DNA from: Aralia elata
Taxonomy: Eukaryota; Streptophyta; Magnoliopsida; Apiales; Araliaceae
Direction of reading: 5' to 3'
Length of the DNA stretch: 64,000 nt
Assembly: GCA_034770075.1 (NCBI GenBank)
Contig: CM068382.1
Span: forward strand, 14,225,929-14,289,928
Shown here: positions 47,036-58,042 of the stretch, one piece after another
Layout of the letters: each line of letters starts with the position of its first letter
Numbering within the stretch: the stretch's first letter is position 1
Notes under the pieces: model-generated
What the model saw: the letters and a program-made list of their open reading frames with translations, nothing else
What the model was told of the DNA's origin: nothing
The model's database searches: none
Translations under genes and position numbers: made by a program

Positions 47036-49376
47036 TTATTTTAAAAAAAATAATTTATGAGTAATTTTATATTAAACATAAATTAGAACACGATCCTTAC
47101 TTTGAACTGTATGCTATAATCTCTTTGACATATTAACCCTACATTAATGGTGTCGTGTCAAATATTATCACCACTAGCGGGTACGGGTCACCTATCCCCT
47201 ACGCCGGTCATAATCGAAATGACATAAAATTGAAATTTGGCTCCATAATATAATTTCTTTAGGCCATGTCTTCATCAGCCGCCGTATAAGTTATATAAGT
47301 TATGCTTATCCATAGAGTCCCTGGACTCTAGACCACGGATATTTGAATTTCTAACTCAACGAATTTTTGATAACTTGCTTGCTTAGTTAGGCGTATTGCT
47401 TGAATGTTTCGTAAACAAAAGCCCAAATTGATAATTAATTATGACTTGTATCCTGTTAGTTATGCCAGAATTCAAGTCCCGACATATATATATATATATA
47501 TATATATTTGAAACCAGTCAAAAGATTAATTTATTAATTTAGTAAATCAAAAAAACAATGAGAAAAATGCTAAAATAAACATCTTCCGACCAATACATAG
47601 ATGCATGAAAATCAAAGATTTGGACTTTCAATAAGATCACGAGTCACTCTATTCCATTCTCTCCGCACGCCAGAAATTCACAACATTAAAATTACGCATT
47701 AACATTTTACGGTCAGAAATAATATATAGTAAAGGTATATGTATTATTCGAAGTAGACTTCATGAATCTTCCAATTATAGCTACAATATAACTTAGTTAT
47801 ATATATTGATAATTTATATAAGTTTGAAAATAATAAATATTATAATTTATAGTACTTTTTAGGTAATAATATTTATATTTATACTAACATAAACTAAATG
47901 AATTTATGTCAATTTAGAGTTTGAAAAAAATTTGAAATTGACATTTAAATAATCAATATTGGTCTTATAATTTGGAACGTAGACAGTATAATATATCCTA
48001 ACCATCCAAAAATGAGGGTTCTCTTCGAATAATTTTTTAAACTTTCATTAAACTTCTAACTCAATTAAATGACAATATCTATTTGATAATTAAAATCTGA
48101 GGAGGATGGAAATATTACAGATGTGTTGAATAATTTTTTCATAGAGGATACATTTCTTTTAACGCTAATAAATTAAACTTTAAATTACTTATCTTTTCTA
48201 TTAATATTTTTTTCAGTTATCAGTTAATACTTATCGCCCTCCGATAGAAGCCAAGTTGAAAATACAATCAAATCAAGTTTGAACACTAACAATATAACAT
48301 TGTTACGCTTCCATTTCATGCCACAACCTTAGGGATTCTTTCTGAAATTTTCAACATTATATATCCATGACTTTTGATCATTTTTGTTTCACTTGTAATC
48401 AAATGGGAGAGTAGAATGTTGGCCAAGTTACATCATGCATGGGAAGGTTCATGGAATTATTTTTGGCACCTAATAACATTAATAGTTATATTCCCAAGCA
48501 CACAAATTGAAGAGATCATATATTTATGTTATTCTACTTTTTGCCCTCAATTTATAAGTATTAATTCCAAAATTATGCTTATATATTTGCATTGATAAGA
48601 GGCAGGCATATAATAATATTCCCCTCCATTTGCACCTTTGTCATGTCTACTTCTCAATAAGTTATGGGATTATTAACCCCCCAAAAGAGATGGTGATCGA
48701 TATACCTGATCGTTATCATACTGATAAGAACAACAAAATATGCTGCATAATTATAAGAGAGTTGGTGAGAAGAATACCAAATATATATGTCATTTTCATT
48801 GAATTTTGGAGCACTTATTCCATCTTCAATGAATAATTTAGTGAAAAGTTTTTTGCATATTGATATCGACCATGACAAGTCCATTTACTCCACAAGGAAT
48901 TTTTATGTATAATTATAGAATGTACTAGCATGCAAAAGAAAAAGAAAAAAAAGGGGATTAAAATCAATAATTATATATGGAGTAACCTGTTAAAGCGTAT
49001 GTCTTACGTTCTTTACGATGCGGAAGTAATTCAGCCTGTGCTTAATTAGACTTCACAATAACTACTACAATCGCCATGAAGTTTTAGTTTTAGTTACGAT
49101 ATTTAAACACACTGAAAAGATTGTTCTGTAATTCAGAGATGAGATACAGGTATGACAAATTATGAATTTCATATTATTTATAGAAATTTATCTATAATTT
49201 TGGAATGCACTAAAATAAGCGTATATCAAGTTTTGAAATGAGGAGAGTAGCATATTGTATGGATATAAGCATATTCCTCCATTTGCAGCTTTGTAGTATC
49301 TATTTTCTCAACAAGTTAAGAAGGCAAAATATTCAGCCAAAATTTATAAGAGCTATGATGTGAAGAATACAATTAC
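47036..49376. other. AT-rich spacer without visible gene
   Basis: It contains an (AT)n run at about 47488-47508 and scattered short frames with no protein-like features. Two partially similar stretches (TTCCxCCATTTGCAxCTTTGTxxTxTCTAxTTxTCAAxAAGTTA) lie near 48620 and 49275. Confidence 0.5.
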
Positions 49377-50040
49377 GGGGCTATTTATTTATTTTTGAAT
49401 GAGTCTGAATATGACCGAATAAGTCATTTAGATAGTTTGTTTTACAATTTTTAAGCTCTAAAAGCGTCTGAATATGTCTGAATGATGATTGTTCTAAAAA
49501 ATTGTGGCTGAATGAGTAAGAAGTAGTGCTGAATTATTTTTTTACTTACATACTTTCATTGACAATTAAAAATTACATTCAATATCGTCTATCTTGTCGT
49601 TTTATTAACTATTGTAAACAAATTTTGTTATATACAAATTGTTTTTGATTTTTTTTTAAAAAACAAATAGGTCAATAATCAATTTAATGAATATTGCTGT
49701 AGTCTTTTGTTTTGAGTTTATGGAATGATAGAATTTTATTGATATTTTTAGTATTTTATTCCTAAAATTATATTATTAATAGTATATATATTCCATCAAA
49801 GATTGTTCAAAAGTTTATATTTAATTTTTCTTAGATAATATTTTTTATTTGTGATTACATGATAAATTTATTCATATCAGTCCAGAAGGTTAAAATAGAA
49901 AATTATACCTGTTCAGATGTTTTAAACAATAATTATTAAATACATCATTTCATTCTGTATTCAGAGTTTTTACTGCTTCCAATTTATTTAAATTCTCCTA
50001 TACATTCAGAATTTTTTATTCAATTTTATTAAACAACCCT
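49377..50040. mobile_element. hAT-type MITE (about 660 bp)
   Basis: The left end GGGGCTATTTATTTATTTTTGAATGAG and the inverted right end AGGGTTGTTTAATAAAATTGAATAAAA are degenerate inverted repeats, and the ends fit the A/GGGGYTGTTT type of hAT MITEs. TCTGAATATG/TCTGAATG motifs recur near the left end, and TTCAGA motifs near the right. The 8-bp duplication is not clear. Confidence 0.55.
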
Positions 50041-50752
50041 AAGTTAACTCGCTTTCGGCATTGGCTATTTATTCTCTTTAAGTCTTATCAAATTCCTATT
50101 TTCTTGGGCATGCAAGTGGTTTATATCAAATTAAGTAGGGGTGTCATGTTGATCACTTTAATTAGAGCACTTATTCGATCTGTAAGGAATAACTATTGCA
50201 AAGTCTCTTTCATGTGGGATAAGTTCATTTACTGGACAAACACAGCCTGTTTCATTTCTTATAGACCGGCTATGTTGAATGGGAGGTGACTTTAATTCTC
50301 AACTCTTGTCTAGCAGCTTATGGCTTATGGAGAGAAGAAAAGGATTAAGATGACTTCCCCTCATTTTCTCTGGGGTTGGAAAAAAGAAAGAAAGAAAGTC
50401 TATATTTTTATCATTTTATTTATTTACTTAAAAGAAACATATGGTTAGGAATATTAAGACATGACTTGAGTAATAATTCTTACGTTCAAAATATTAAATT
50501 ATTATTCATTTTTTTGATCTAAGTTAAGATATTTTTAAATTTAAAATTGACATGTATTCCTTTAATTTTAGTCAATACAATGATAAATATTGTAAATTAT
50601 CTAACAAGTAATACTCATTGTTAGATTTATTGTTTCAAATTTTTAATAAATTATTTAAATTTTAAGCAAAAAAATGTTTTAAATTTACTTTCAAAAGTCA
50701 CCAATAGTATTATATTTGGAATGGAGAGTGTTTGATAATAAAAAAAACAGCA

Positions 50753-50818
<66 letters not shown>

Positions 50819-51466
50819 TAAAATAAGATGGGTACTTTAAAATTATCATTATTGTTTTTCCTCCAAATCTTCTCATTGTTGAAAAGAAAAGAAAACAGTT
50901 CTGAAGTCACTTTCCTTAGAAATACGCAAAGGCACGCACAAATATATCTCATCTTTCTCCTTTTTCTCTCGCTTTCTCTTCCACAATATATATAAAAATT
51001 AAAAAGACATAAACAAATGAAAAGACTCATTGAAACAATATATATACTATTTCAATTGATCAAAAAGGGTCTTATTTGCAAATTTTACTAATGTTATATA
51101 TTTTTAATCTGTTTATGGTTAAAAATAAAAATTAGTTTAATAGTGTGATATGATAAAATATTATAAACACATACAAACTTAAGGATATTGTATTATTTTA
51201 TACTATTATCGCTTAAAAGTAAACTATTTTGTAGAACAATTTATTTTTTTATTTTTTTTTATTTTTTATTTAATTTTTTTTTTAATATTTATAATTGGGG
51301 TTTTTTGTGAAAATGGAGGGAATATAATCTAGTATGACTAAGATGAAGAAACATTGATTTAACCTGATTCACTTGTATCACTATTTTCTAAACATTATAT
51401 ATATATATATGAAAAAAGCACCAATTGTGTGACATGTATTCATTCATTAAGAGTAGGGTTTTCGTG

Positions 51467-51526
<60 letters not shown>

Positions 51527-51661
51527 CTAGCAAACAAGATCAACTCATAACAAAACGAAGCAAGAACCAATCCTCAAGCAATTCAGAGAAAAAGCAACAA
51601 AAACAGCCTCCTAAAATCCATACCAACAACATACAACCAATATTGTAAAATTTGGTCACGG
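50041..51661. other. AT-rich spacer with microsatellites
   Basis: No gene seen. It contains an (ATA)n run at 50753-50815 and an (AT)n(AG)n run at about 51469-51527. Confidence 0.6.
50753..50815. repeat. (ATA)n microsatellite
   Basis: About 20 uninterrupted ATA units. Frames through it give only poly-Tyr or poly-Ile. Confidence 0.95.
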
Positions 51662-51834
51662 TCAGTAAAAACTGGGTTTAGGCCGAAACTTAATCTCTTC
51701 AATAATGAGGCCAATAATGAGGCCATACTTGTTTTTAGTACCCCAACATAATCCTATCTCATCATCTTTCTCCACATAGTTAACAAACTCACAATTCAAC
51801 TTCCCTACAACCTTCATTCTCTCCCTCGGAAGCC
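51662..51834 (-). pseudogene. PP2-like (phloem protein 2) C-terminal fragment
   Basis: Read on the minus strand this encodes MKVVGKLNCEFVNYVEKDDE, then IGLCWGTKNKYGLII, then EEIKFRPK and a stop. The closing hydrophobic strand followed by E-x-I-x-F-R-P-K is the hallmark end of the PP2 lectin domain (family pattern GLIVEGIEIRPK). A 12-bp tandem duplication (AATAATGAGGCC twice on the plus strand) adds four residues inside the strand. Upstream of about 51834 the PP2 similarity is lost. It is an isolated last-exon remnant of a gene family that recurs at 53206-53648. Confidence 0.55.
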
Positions 51835-51876
51835 AAACTTTTTTTCCCTCTTGTATTATTAATTATTGTTATTATT

Positions 51877-52013
51877 CGATGTTCCTTCAAATTAGACCCC
51901 GAAACGCATCACACCATTTTTGATGTGTTGCTCTTGATCAGCCTTCGATGTTCTTTCAAATTAGACCTCGAAACGCATCACACCATTTTTGGTGTGTTGC
52001 TCTTGAGCCACAA
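51877..52013. repeat. Tandem duplication of a ~70-bp unit
   Basis: TTCGATGTTCxTTCAAATTAGACCxCGAAACGCATCACACC followed by ATTTTTxxTGTGTTGCTCTTGA is present twice in a row. Confidence 0.88.
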
Positions 52014-52086
52014 ACAATATTCTTGAGCTACGTTTGAAATAATCTACTCCTAGATGAATAGGATTTTTAAGTGTGTTCGGAGTTTT

Positions 52087-52728
52087 GTTAGAATTTAAGA
52101 ACGAATAATAACATACTCACACAGAAATTATATGAAGAACGAAAAAAATAAGAACACGTGATATACATAGGTTCACCAATTTGACTAGTCCTGCTTGTCT
52201 TATGTATTCATTAGATGCCTCATACGCTCTACAATGATCCGCACACCAAACAATGTTTTATAATAACTAGAAAACCTTAACTGTTATAACATAGGCTCAA
52301 ACCTAATACATTAGTAAAATCAAGACCACCGACTACCCTGTACTCTTAATATTAATTAAGAACTTAGTCTTACAAGCATTTGGAGAGTTTAGTGTGTTTG
52401 GAGCATTTAAAACTTGTTGAGATTGACTCATACTTCTGCTGGTTCAACTAATAACCACTACGACAGGGTAGTCAGGAGTCTCGCTCCCTAGTGGGCGAGC
52501 GGCTGCCCTACTTGCCGATGAGCAGGCGAGGGTTGCAAGAGTTTTCTAGTTATTAGATATTGTTTGGTGTGTAGATCATTATAGAGTGTGGGAGACACAT
52601 GTATGAAACATCGGATAAGCAGAATTACTAGCCAAATTGATGAACCTAAGTATATTTTGTGTTGATATTTTTTTTTATTTTCATCTAATTTCTATGTGAT
52701 TGTCTATTATTCGATCTTAAAATCTAAC
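52087..52728. mobile_element. Foldback element with long inverted arms
   Basis: The left arm (from GTTAGAATTTAAGAACGAATAATA) and the right arm (to TATTATTCGATCTTAAAATCTAAC) are inverse complements over about 190 bp each. This includes the AGGTTCACCAATTTGACTAG and GCACACCAAACAAT parts, with clear mismatches. The centre (about 52275-52540) differs between the arms and holds a GC-rich stretch (CTCCCTAGTGGGCGAGCGG). A single-arm copy is at 35733-35925. The motifs suggest two LTR-like ends joined head to head rather than a classic MITE. Confidence 0.65.
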
Positions 52729-53205
52729 AAGATAATTCATAGCAATATTTGCAATAGATAAACAACAAACTACTCCAAAAAATGATGAAATTTTAAATTA
52801 TCCAAATCAGTGAATTACCGTCTCGCCTTTGTCAATGAAGGCAAAATGGTAATTCACTTGGCAGATTTGATATGTAATCCAGTACTATAACCTGAACATG
52901 GTTAGGCATGTCTACTCTGTTCATCTTATAGTCTCTGGGGTATGCCCCTTGTCATTGTAATTATGATTCCTTTTGTCTATACTATACTTTTAATTTAGCA
53001 AAAAAATAATAATTAAAGATTAATTCCCTAGGAGAAAAGCATGTAAATTTATTTTTTTGCTAGTTTGAACACACACACGTACACACTTTTTCTTAGCCAC
53101 TGTCAAGGATTAAACTCTCATCCCCTTGGTACACAATGGATAGGGATAACCATTGACCAAAAACTCTTTGGTTAAAGCATGTAAATTTCCTCTTTGGAGG
53201 AATAA
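52729..53205. other. Spacer without visible gene
   Basis: No protein-like frame. Nothing else stands out. Confidence 0.5.
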
Positions 53206-53648
53206 TTAATCATCACAAAACTCAAACGTCTTTAGTATGTCTTGATAATTGCTTGGCAAATTTGACATCGAGAGATTTGCCACTTCACTTTCACTTACAA
53301 GTTCTTTAGGCCGAAACTCAATTCGATTGACGATGATGCCATAACTCTGATTCATCCCCCATAATTCAAACTCAAAATGCTCATATATCCCTCGTGTCAT
53401 TAACAAAGTCCCAAAGTTCCATCTCCATCCTCGTCTCTATGTTGTGGAAAATGTTTTTCTGGATTTGTGCTTGTCTCATAAGTCCATGGTTCATTTGGTT
53501 TCGTTAGCTTCCAATTTACAGACACTGGATCATCAATCCTCCCAAAGCGACGCTTGAACACCAAATATGCTACATAGATACATACATAGTCTTTGATGCC
53601 AACATTTGAGTACTTATTAATTTTGCCTCGCATGTTAAGCATCGTTGT
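53206..53648 (-). pseudogene. PP2-like (phloem protein 2) domain, frameshifted
   Basis: The minus strand reads MLNMRGKINKYSNVGIKDYV then CIYVAYLVFKRRFGRIDDPV. This fits the W-L-E-I-R-G-K-I ... AYLVFK pattern of PP2 lectin domains. It continues to EHFEFELWGMNQSYGIIVNR and IEFRPKEL, the family C-terminus. Between them the frame changes twice in about 50 bp (about 53380-53430): the family-like stretch MEMELWDFVND is only visible in the third frame. Two indels therefore inactivate it. PP2 proteins are phloem lectins, often in tandem clusters, and some act in defence. The fragment at 51662 is a second member. Confidence 0.6.
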
Positions 53649-53994
53649 ATCAATAATCTGAATTGCCTTAAAAATGTGTTTATATTAAATCACTTGTAAT
53701 AGTTGTCCCAAATCACCTGACAAAAAAATAAAATGCTACTATAATTTATTTTGTTTTTTTAAGTTAGAATTAAGTACGAGTACCTTGATTGATCACGAAC
53801 AGATATCTGATTGCAGTTGTTTGGGCAAGAACAGATTTCTTTGTTAATATAAATTCAATTTAAACTCGTAAACTCTGTTTATCTCATGTTATATTTTACT
53901 CAAATCATGATTAAGATGAATAAATGCGAAGGATGAAAAGTTGATAAAAATAAACAAGCTAAATATATAAACAAGCTAAAATATTTTCGTTAAT

Positions 53995-54125
53995 CATACT
54001 AATCAAGCAAAGTTTACTCGTTAATCATTCATTAAATTTTCAATTACACTGCAACTTTATGACAATGAAAATCACCCAGTAAAGAAAATCCCCAACTCCC
54101 ACTACCCTAAAACCATAAACAAACA
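53995..54125. repeat. Segment duplicated at 61985-62125
   Basis: Both copies read ...GAAAATCACCCAxTAAAGAAAATCxCCAACTCCCACTAC... and CATAAACAAACACCAAACAA. In this copy the segment lies just 3' of the repeat gene piece at 54258. The second copy lies upstream of the other gene piece. This supports a former tandem duplication of the whole locus. Confidence 0.8.
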
Positions 54126-54257
54126 CCAAACAAGATGTATAGATTTCATCAATGCAAATAAGAATAAATATCTATTGGAGATATTTATGGGAAAATTCTT
54201 GAAGGCCCATTTCAAAAGTTTCAAGGCTAGAACTCCTTTGAAGATACTGGGATTCAT

Positions 54258-54508
54258 TTATGCCTTAGACTGATCGGTACTTGTGTTGGACATTGTTGAT
54301 CCATAATGGTCACTATAACCACTAGAACTTCTTTGCGAATATTTATGGTTGTCATATGCAATACTTGAGTCAGCATTTTGTTTAGTTCTCTCTTTTAGAT
54401 TAACATACTGCATCTCTGGCTGATAATTGTGTTCAGATCGTGCAATAATATTAGGTCTAATCGACGGGCGTATTTGAGACAATAGTGATTGAGTAAAACT
54501 TTTGTTAT
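54258..54508 (-). pseudogene. 3' end of an unrecognised tandem-repeat gene, cut by a copia element
   Basis: On the minus strand this piece enters with FTQSLLSQIRPSIRPNIIAR, the same unit as the repeats at 59021-59910. It ends in a hydrophilic, Ser/Tyr/His-rich tail (SSSGYSDHYGSTMSNTSTDQ) and a stop at 54258. At its 5' side the similarity stops where a copia LTR begins (54509). GTTAT at 54504-54508 may be one target-site copy. I do not recognise the family. The tail is the only surviving view of its C-terminus. Confidence 0.5.
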
Positions 54509-54828
54509 TGTTGATGTGTAATCCTGATTCAATGCTAGTTAGTAAGTTGATCAAGTTTTAGTCTTATCTACTTATTGGATGTTTCTGATTTAATTTAGTT
54601 AGAGTAAATTGACAAGTCCTAGTCTTAAGCTATTCAGTTAGTATTTAGTTAGTAGTGACATGAAAGTGGAGTCCTTGCTTATTATAAATAGGTTAGTAGT
54701 AATCTGTTTTGGGTGTGAAGAAATTGTTTCTGTTTTCTCATAAGATTAATAAAAAGCTTTTTTCAATATATTCCTCTCCTCCTCTTGCTCCATACTTCTT
54801 CCTTTAATTTAATTTACTAGAAACTCCA
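54509..54828 (+). repeat. 5' LTR of a Ty1/copia element
   Basis: The LTR runs from TGTTGATGTG to CTCCA, followed by a primer-binding site (TGGCATCAGAGCAAGG). TTATAAATAGG (about 54681-54691) is a TATA box and AATAAAAAGC (about 54748) a polyadenylation signal. The 3' LTR is not found downstream, so the element is a truncated 5' end. Confidence 0.75.
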
Positions 54829-54832
54829 ATAA

Positions 54833-54849
54833 TGGCATCAGAGCAAGGG
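54833..54849 (+). other. Primer-binding site of the copia element
   Basis: TGGCATCAGAGCAAGGG closely matches the complement of the initiator tRNA-Met 3' end (TGGTATCAGAGC), four bases after the LTR end. Confidence 0.8.
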
Positions 54850-54852
54850 TTC

Positions 54853-54987
54853 ATGAACGGCTCAACTCAGATTTCTGTTCCCATTTTGATTGGGAAAAAC
54901 TACAATAGATGGAGCGTTCAGATGAGAGTGCTTTTTGTACTAATCAAGTTATTGAATGTCTTTGGCCTGGGTGCAAAGACGATATAA
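54853..54987 (+). pseudogene. Start of copia gag, truncated
   Basis: The ATG is followed by MNGSTQISVPILIGKNYNRW and SVQMRVLF, the typical N-terminal motif of copia gag (P-x-L-x-x-x-N-Y-x-x-W). After about 28 residues the match ends and the frame runs into a repeat array and a stop. Only the 5' end of the gene survives. Confidence 0.75.
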
Positions 54988-55345
54988 TTGTTTGGTGTCT
55001 TTGGTCGGTATGGCAAGGACACGTGGTGAAAATCCTCTTTGGCCCGTAGTGCAAAGATGGACTGTTGATTGATATGATTATGACCATTGGTGTTATAAAT
55101 GAATATATTTGGCATGTAGTGCAAAGATGAACCGTTAATTTATCGGAACTATTAATTGGTGCTACAATTGAATATCTTTGGTCAGTAGTGCAAAGATAAA
55201 CTGCTGATTTGCATGATTATGAACATGAACTGTGTATTGGTAAAATTATGATATTTGGCGTTACAAACAAAGGCATGTGGTGAAAGTTCTCTTTAGCCTG
55301 GGTGCAAAGAGGAACTGTTGATTGGTGTTACAGGGATAATATATT
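54955..55345. repeat. Degenerate tandem array (~70-75 bp unit)
   Basis: TTTGGCxxGTAGTGCAAAGATGxACxGTTGATT and variants recur about six times (near 54960, 55041, 55110, 55178, 55255 and 55293). The array starts abruptly after the gag fragment and has no coding capacity. Confidence 0.7.
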
Positions 55346-55821
55346 GATGGTGAATTTTTCAAATATGAGAAGATAATAGACAATATGTTCTATTTGACTC
55401 TTCTAATGAATTATTTGTTCTGCTGCAGTTATCGTTGAAAATTGATTATCTTTAAATCTCTGATTTATTATTATTGAATGCTAAAGATGATTTATTCTTC
55501 ATTATCTTAGTCATGATATACCTTACTGGGCTATTTGAGCTCACACTTTTCCTTTTTGTTCCATTATTCTTCTCAAGAAATGAGAGTTTAGCTGAGATTA
55601 GCCAGAGAATGGAGTAATTAGGTCCAAGATGTAGTTTTAATAATTCTCATCGTATTGTTAAATAGTGTGGCAATAATTATTGTGAGGTTTTGGGTATGCA
55701 TATTGTCGTAATACATACGACATTGTAATAGTTGTAAATATAGAAGTTGTATTTGGATTTTGAGGTATGTGTTTTAACGACTCAAAATGGGTTGTGTGGA
55801 CCTATTTTGGGGGGCGTCACA
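55346..55821 (+). repeat. LTR fragment of a Tekay-type element, plus orientation
   Basis: The interval ends GGGGGGCGTCACA, the inverse of the TGTGACGCCCCC start of the Tekay LTR at 8402. It also holds ACTGGGCTATTTGAGCTCAC, similar in kind to that LTR's inner region. The 5' part is degraded and its start is not defined. It is oriented opposite to the element directly to its right. Confidence 0.5.
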
Positions 55822-56326
55822 TGTGTTGCAAGACAAGAGGCCACATCTCCCCACTCTATGCTTGACAACACTCCATAAGGAAGCAAGATGCCACATCTCT
55901 TCTCCCATTACTTGACAACACTAAAGTTAACCAAGTCCAACTTAACAAATTCTAAGGTTCAAGACAAGAATACTTGCATACACAATATGTAAGTATTCCA
56001 TACTTCCTAAATGGTCAAAATAACACTCCTTTCTCTGCACCATAACCGACTCTCACTTAGTTTGGTTACTCCCAACTTAGTTTACTTTTTAGTTCCTAAC
56101 TAATTCAGTTAGCCAAAAATTATTGTCTTTACGTTTTATGAATAGTGATTTAGCGGTTTTATGAATAGTTGTTTCCTAATTACGTTTTATAAAAATTTCC
56201 TATACTTGTACTTTTAGTCAAACCACACACATTCAATCACATAACACATAATTTTAATCACAAAATAAACCTTTATTAATCATATAAGGTTTCATTACAA
56301 GTCTTATAAAGATTCGGAATATTACA
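55822..56326 (-). repeat. Truncated left LTR of a small Tekay-type element
   Basis: Sequence from TGTGTTGCAAGACAAGAGGC to ATTCGGAATATTACA repeats the right LTR (from about 56876). The first about 310 bp are missing, replaced by the inverted LTR fragment. Confidence 0.8.
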
Positions 56327-56564
56327 TTCACCCCTCCTGATAAGAATTTCGTCCTCGAAATTAACGTCTAATATCCCCACCCCAATTTATCTCTTCTTAA
56401 GAACTCTAATATGAGTCCATTTATCTCCACTTCTACTAATTCTCTTAAGGTTATATCCTAAGATACGTCTACCCTAGAGCTATAACCTACTACTTTGATC
56501 TCTCAAGATTATATCCTAAGGTACTCTTACCCTAGAGTTATAACCAACTGCTTTGATACCAACC
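56327..56564 (-). mobile_element. 238-bp internal region of the small Tekay-type element
   Basis: Only the two ends of the internal region remain. A polypurine tract with the flank TAAGAATTTCGTCCTCGAAAT is shared with the large element at 2829. A primer-binding site (CTTTGATACCAACC on the plus strand, 56551-56564) adjoins the right LTR. Everything coding is deleted, so this is a non-autonomous LARD/TRIM-like derivative. A short direct repeat with CCTAxxxTACxxxTACCCTAGAG lies inside. Confidence 0.75.
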
Positions 56565-57429
56565 TGTGACCCCCCAAATCCGTGCACTTATAACGGATCT
56601 GGTGCTCACGATCCAACATCTTCCTCTTAATTATAAGTATACTTACTATGCTCTCTCTTAGGATTCTTATAAAATGAACAAGAACTAATGAATGAGGAGC
56701 CTTCTATTTATAAGCAACCTAAGACCTATGGCAATATGGTCACCAAACCCCAACCAACCAAAGTAACCAATAAGGCCAATAAATTATGGCTCATAAAAGA
56801 CCACCACTGCCTACAACTCAACCACTTACAATTGGCCAACAAGGCCATAGTCTACCACTTGTCTCTTGTAACCATTGTGTTGCAAGACAAGAGGCCACAT
56901 CTCCCAACTATATGTTTGACAACACTCCACAAGCAAGCAAAGAGGCCACATCTCTCCTCCCATTACTTGATAACACTAAAGCTAACCAAGTCCTACTTGA
57001 CAAATTCTAAGGTGCAAGACAAGAATACTTGCATACATAATATGTAAGTAATCCGTACTTCCTAAATGGCCAAAATAGCCCTCCTTTCTCTACACCATAA
57101 CCGGTTCCCACTTAGTCTGGTTATTCCAAACTTAGTTTACTTTCTAGTTAGCTTTTTAGTTAGCTTTCCTAACTAATCCGGTTAGCCAAAAATTGTTGAC
57201 TTTCCCAAAGTTGACTTTCCCAAAGTTGACTTTACGTTTTATGAAGAGTGATTTAGCGTTTTTATGAATAGTGGTTTCCTAGTTACGTTTTACAAAAAAA
57301 TTCTATATTTATACTTATAATCAAACTATACATATTCAGTCACATAACACATAATTTCAATCACCAAATCAACCTTTATAAATTATATAAGGTTTCATTA
57401 TAAGTCTTATAAGGATTCAGAATATTACA
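56565..57429 (-). repeat. Right LTR (865 bp) of the small Tekay-type element
   Basis: It starts TGTGACCCCCCAAATCCG and ends TTCAGAATATTACA, in the same arrangement as the large element's LTR (GATCTGGTGCTCACG is shared near the start). It is much shorter and lacks the AT-rich array. The two LTRs of this element differ by many substitutions, so it is older than the large one. Confidence 0.85.
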
Positions 57430-58034
57430 GCTCGGGCACGCGGGAGGCAGGTGCTGGATGCGCGGGGCAGATACTAGGCACGCGGGGGCGTGAGAGGCAA
57501 GCGCTGGGCGTGCGGGGATATGTTGAGACGGGCGAGGGCGAACAGGAAGATGATGTTGGGCGCGTGGGGGCACGCGGGAGACAGATGTTGGGGCGTGTAG
57601 GGGCCCGCGGGAGGCATGCGCTGGCCGCTCGGGGGAGCTTGGGAATCAGGCGTTTGGCTCACGGGAGCGCGGGAGGCATGCGGGCGTTGGGGTGTGCAAG
57701 GGAGTGCTGAAGGCAAGTGTTGGGGTACGTTGGGGAGCACGATGGCGTGCGGGAGGGAGGTGCTGGGCGCGTGGGACCTGCATTAGGTAGATGTTGGGGC
57801 GCACGAGGGCGCGCGAGGGCCTGCGGGAGGCAGACGTTGGGTGCACGGGGGCGCGGGAGGCAGGTGCTGGGCGCGCGGGGGCACGGGAGGTAGGCGCTGG
57901 GCGCGTGGTGGGGCGGGAGGCAGGCGCTAGGGAGCGTGGGGGTGTGCGGAAGGCAGGCACTGGACACGCAGGGGCGTGTTGGGGCGCTCGAGGGCGTGTG
58001 AGAGGCAGGTGCTGGACGCGCCGTGGCGCGCTGG
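57430..58034. repeat. GC-rich minisatellite
   Basis: Imperfect units of about 27-40 bp around GGGAGGCAGGCGCTGGGCGCGCGGGGGCGC fill the interval, in sharp contrast with the AT-rich surroundings. It resumes after the hAT insertion (58878-58916). The Pro/Arg/Ala-rich frames on both strands are by-products of the repeat. Confidence 0.85.
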
Positions 58035-58042
58035 GGCGCTGC

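Noticed and set aside
50691..51030. Poly-Ile and poly-Tyr frames
   Set aside because: By-product of the (ATA)n microsatellite.
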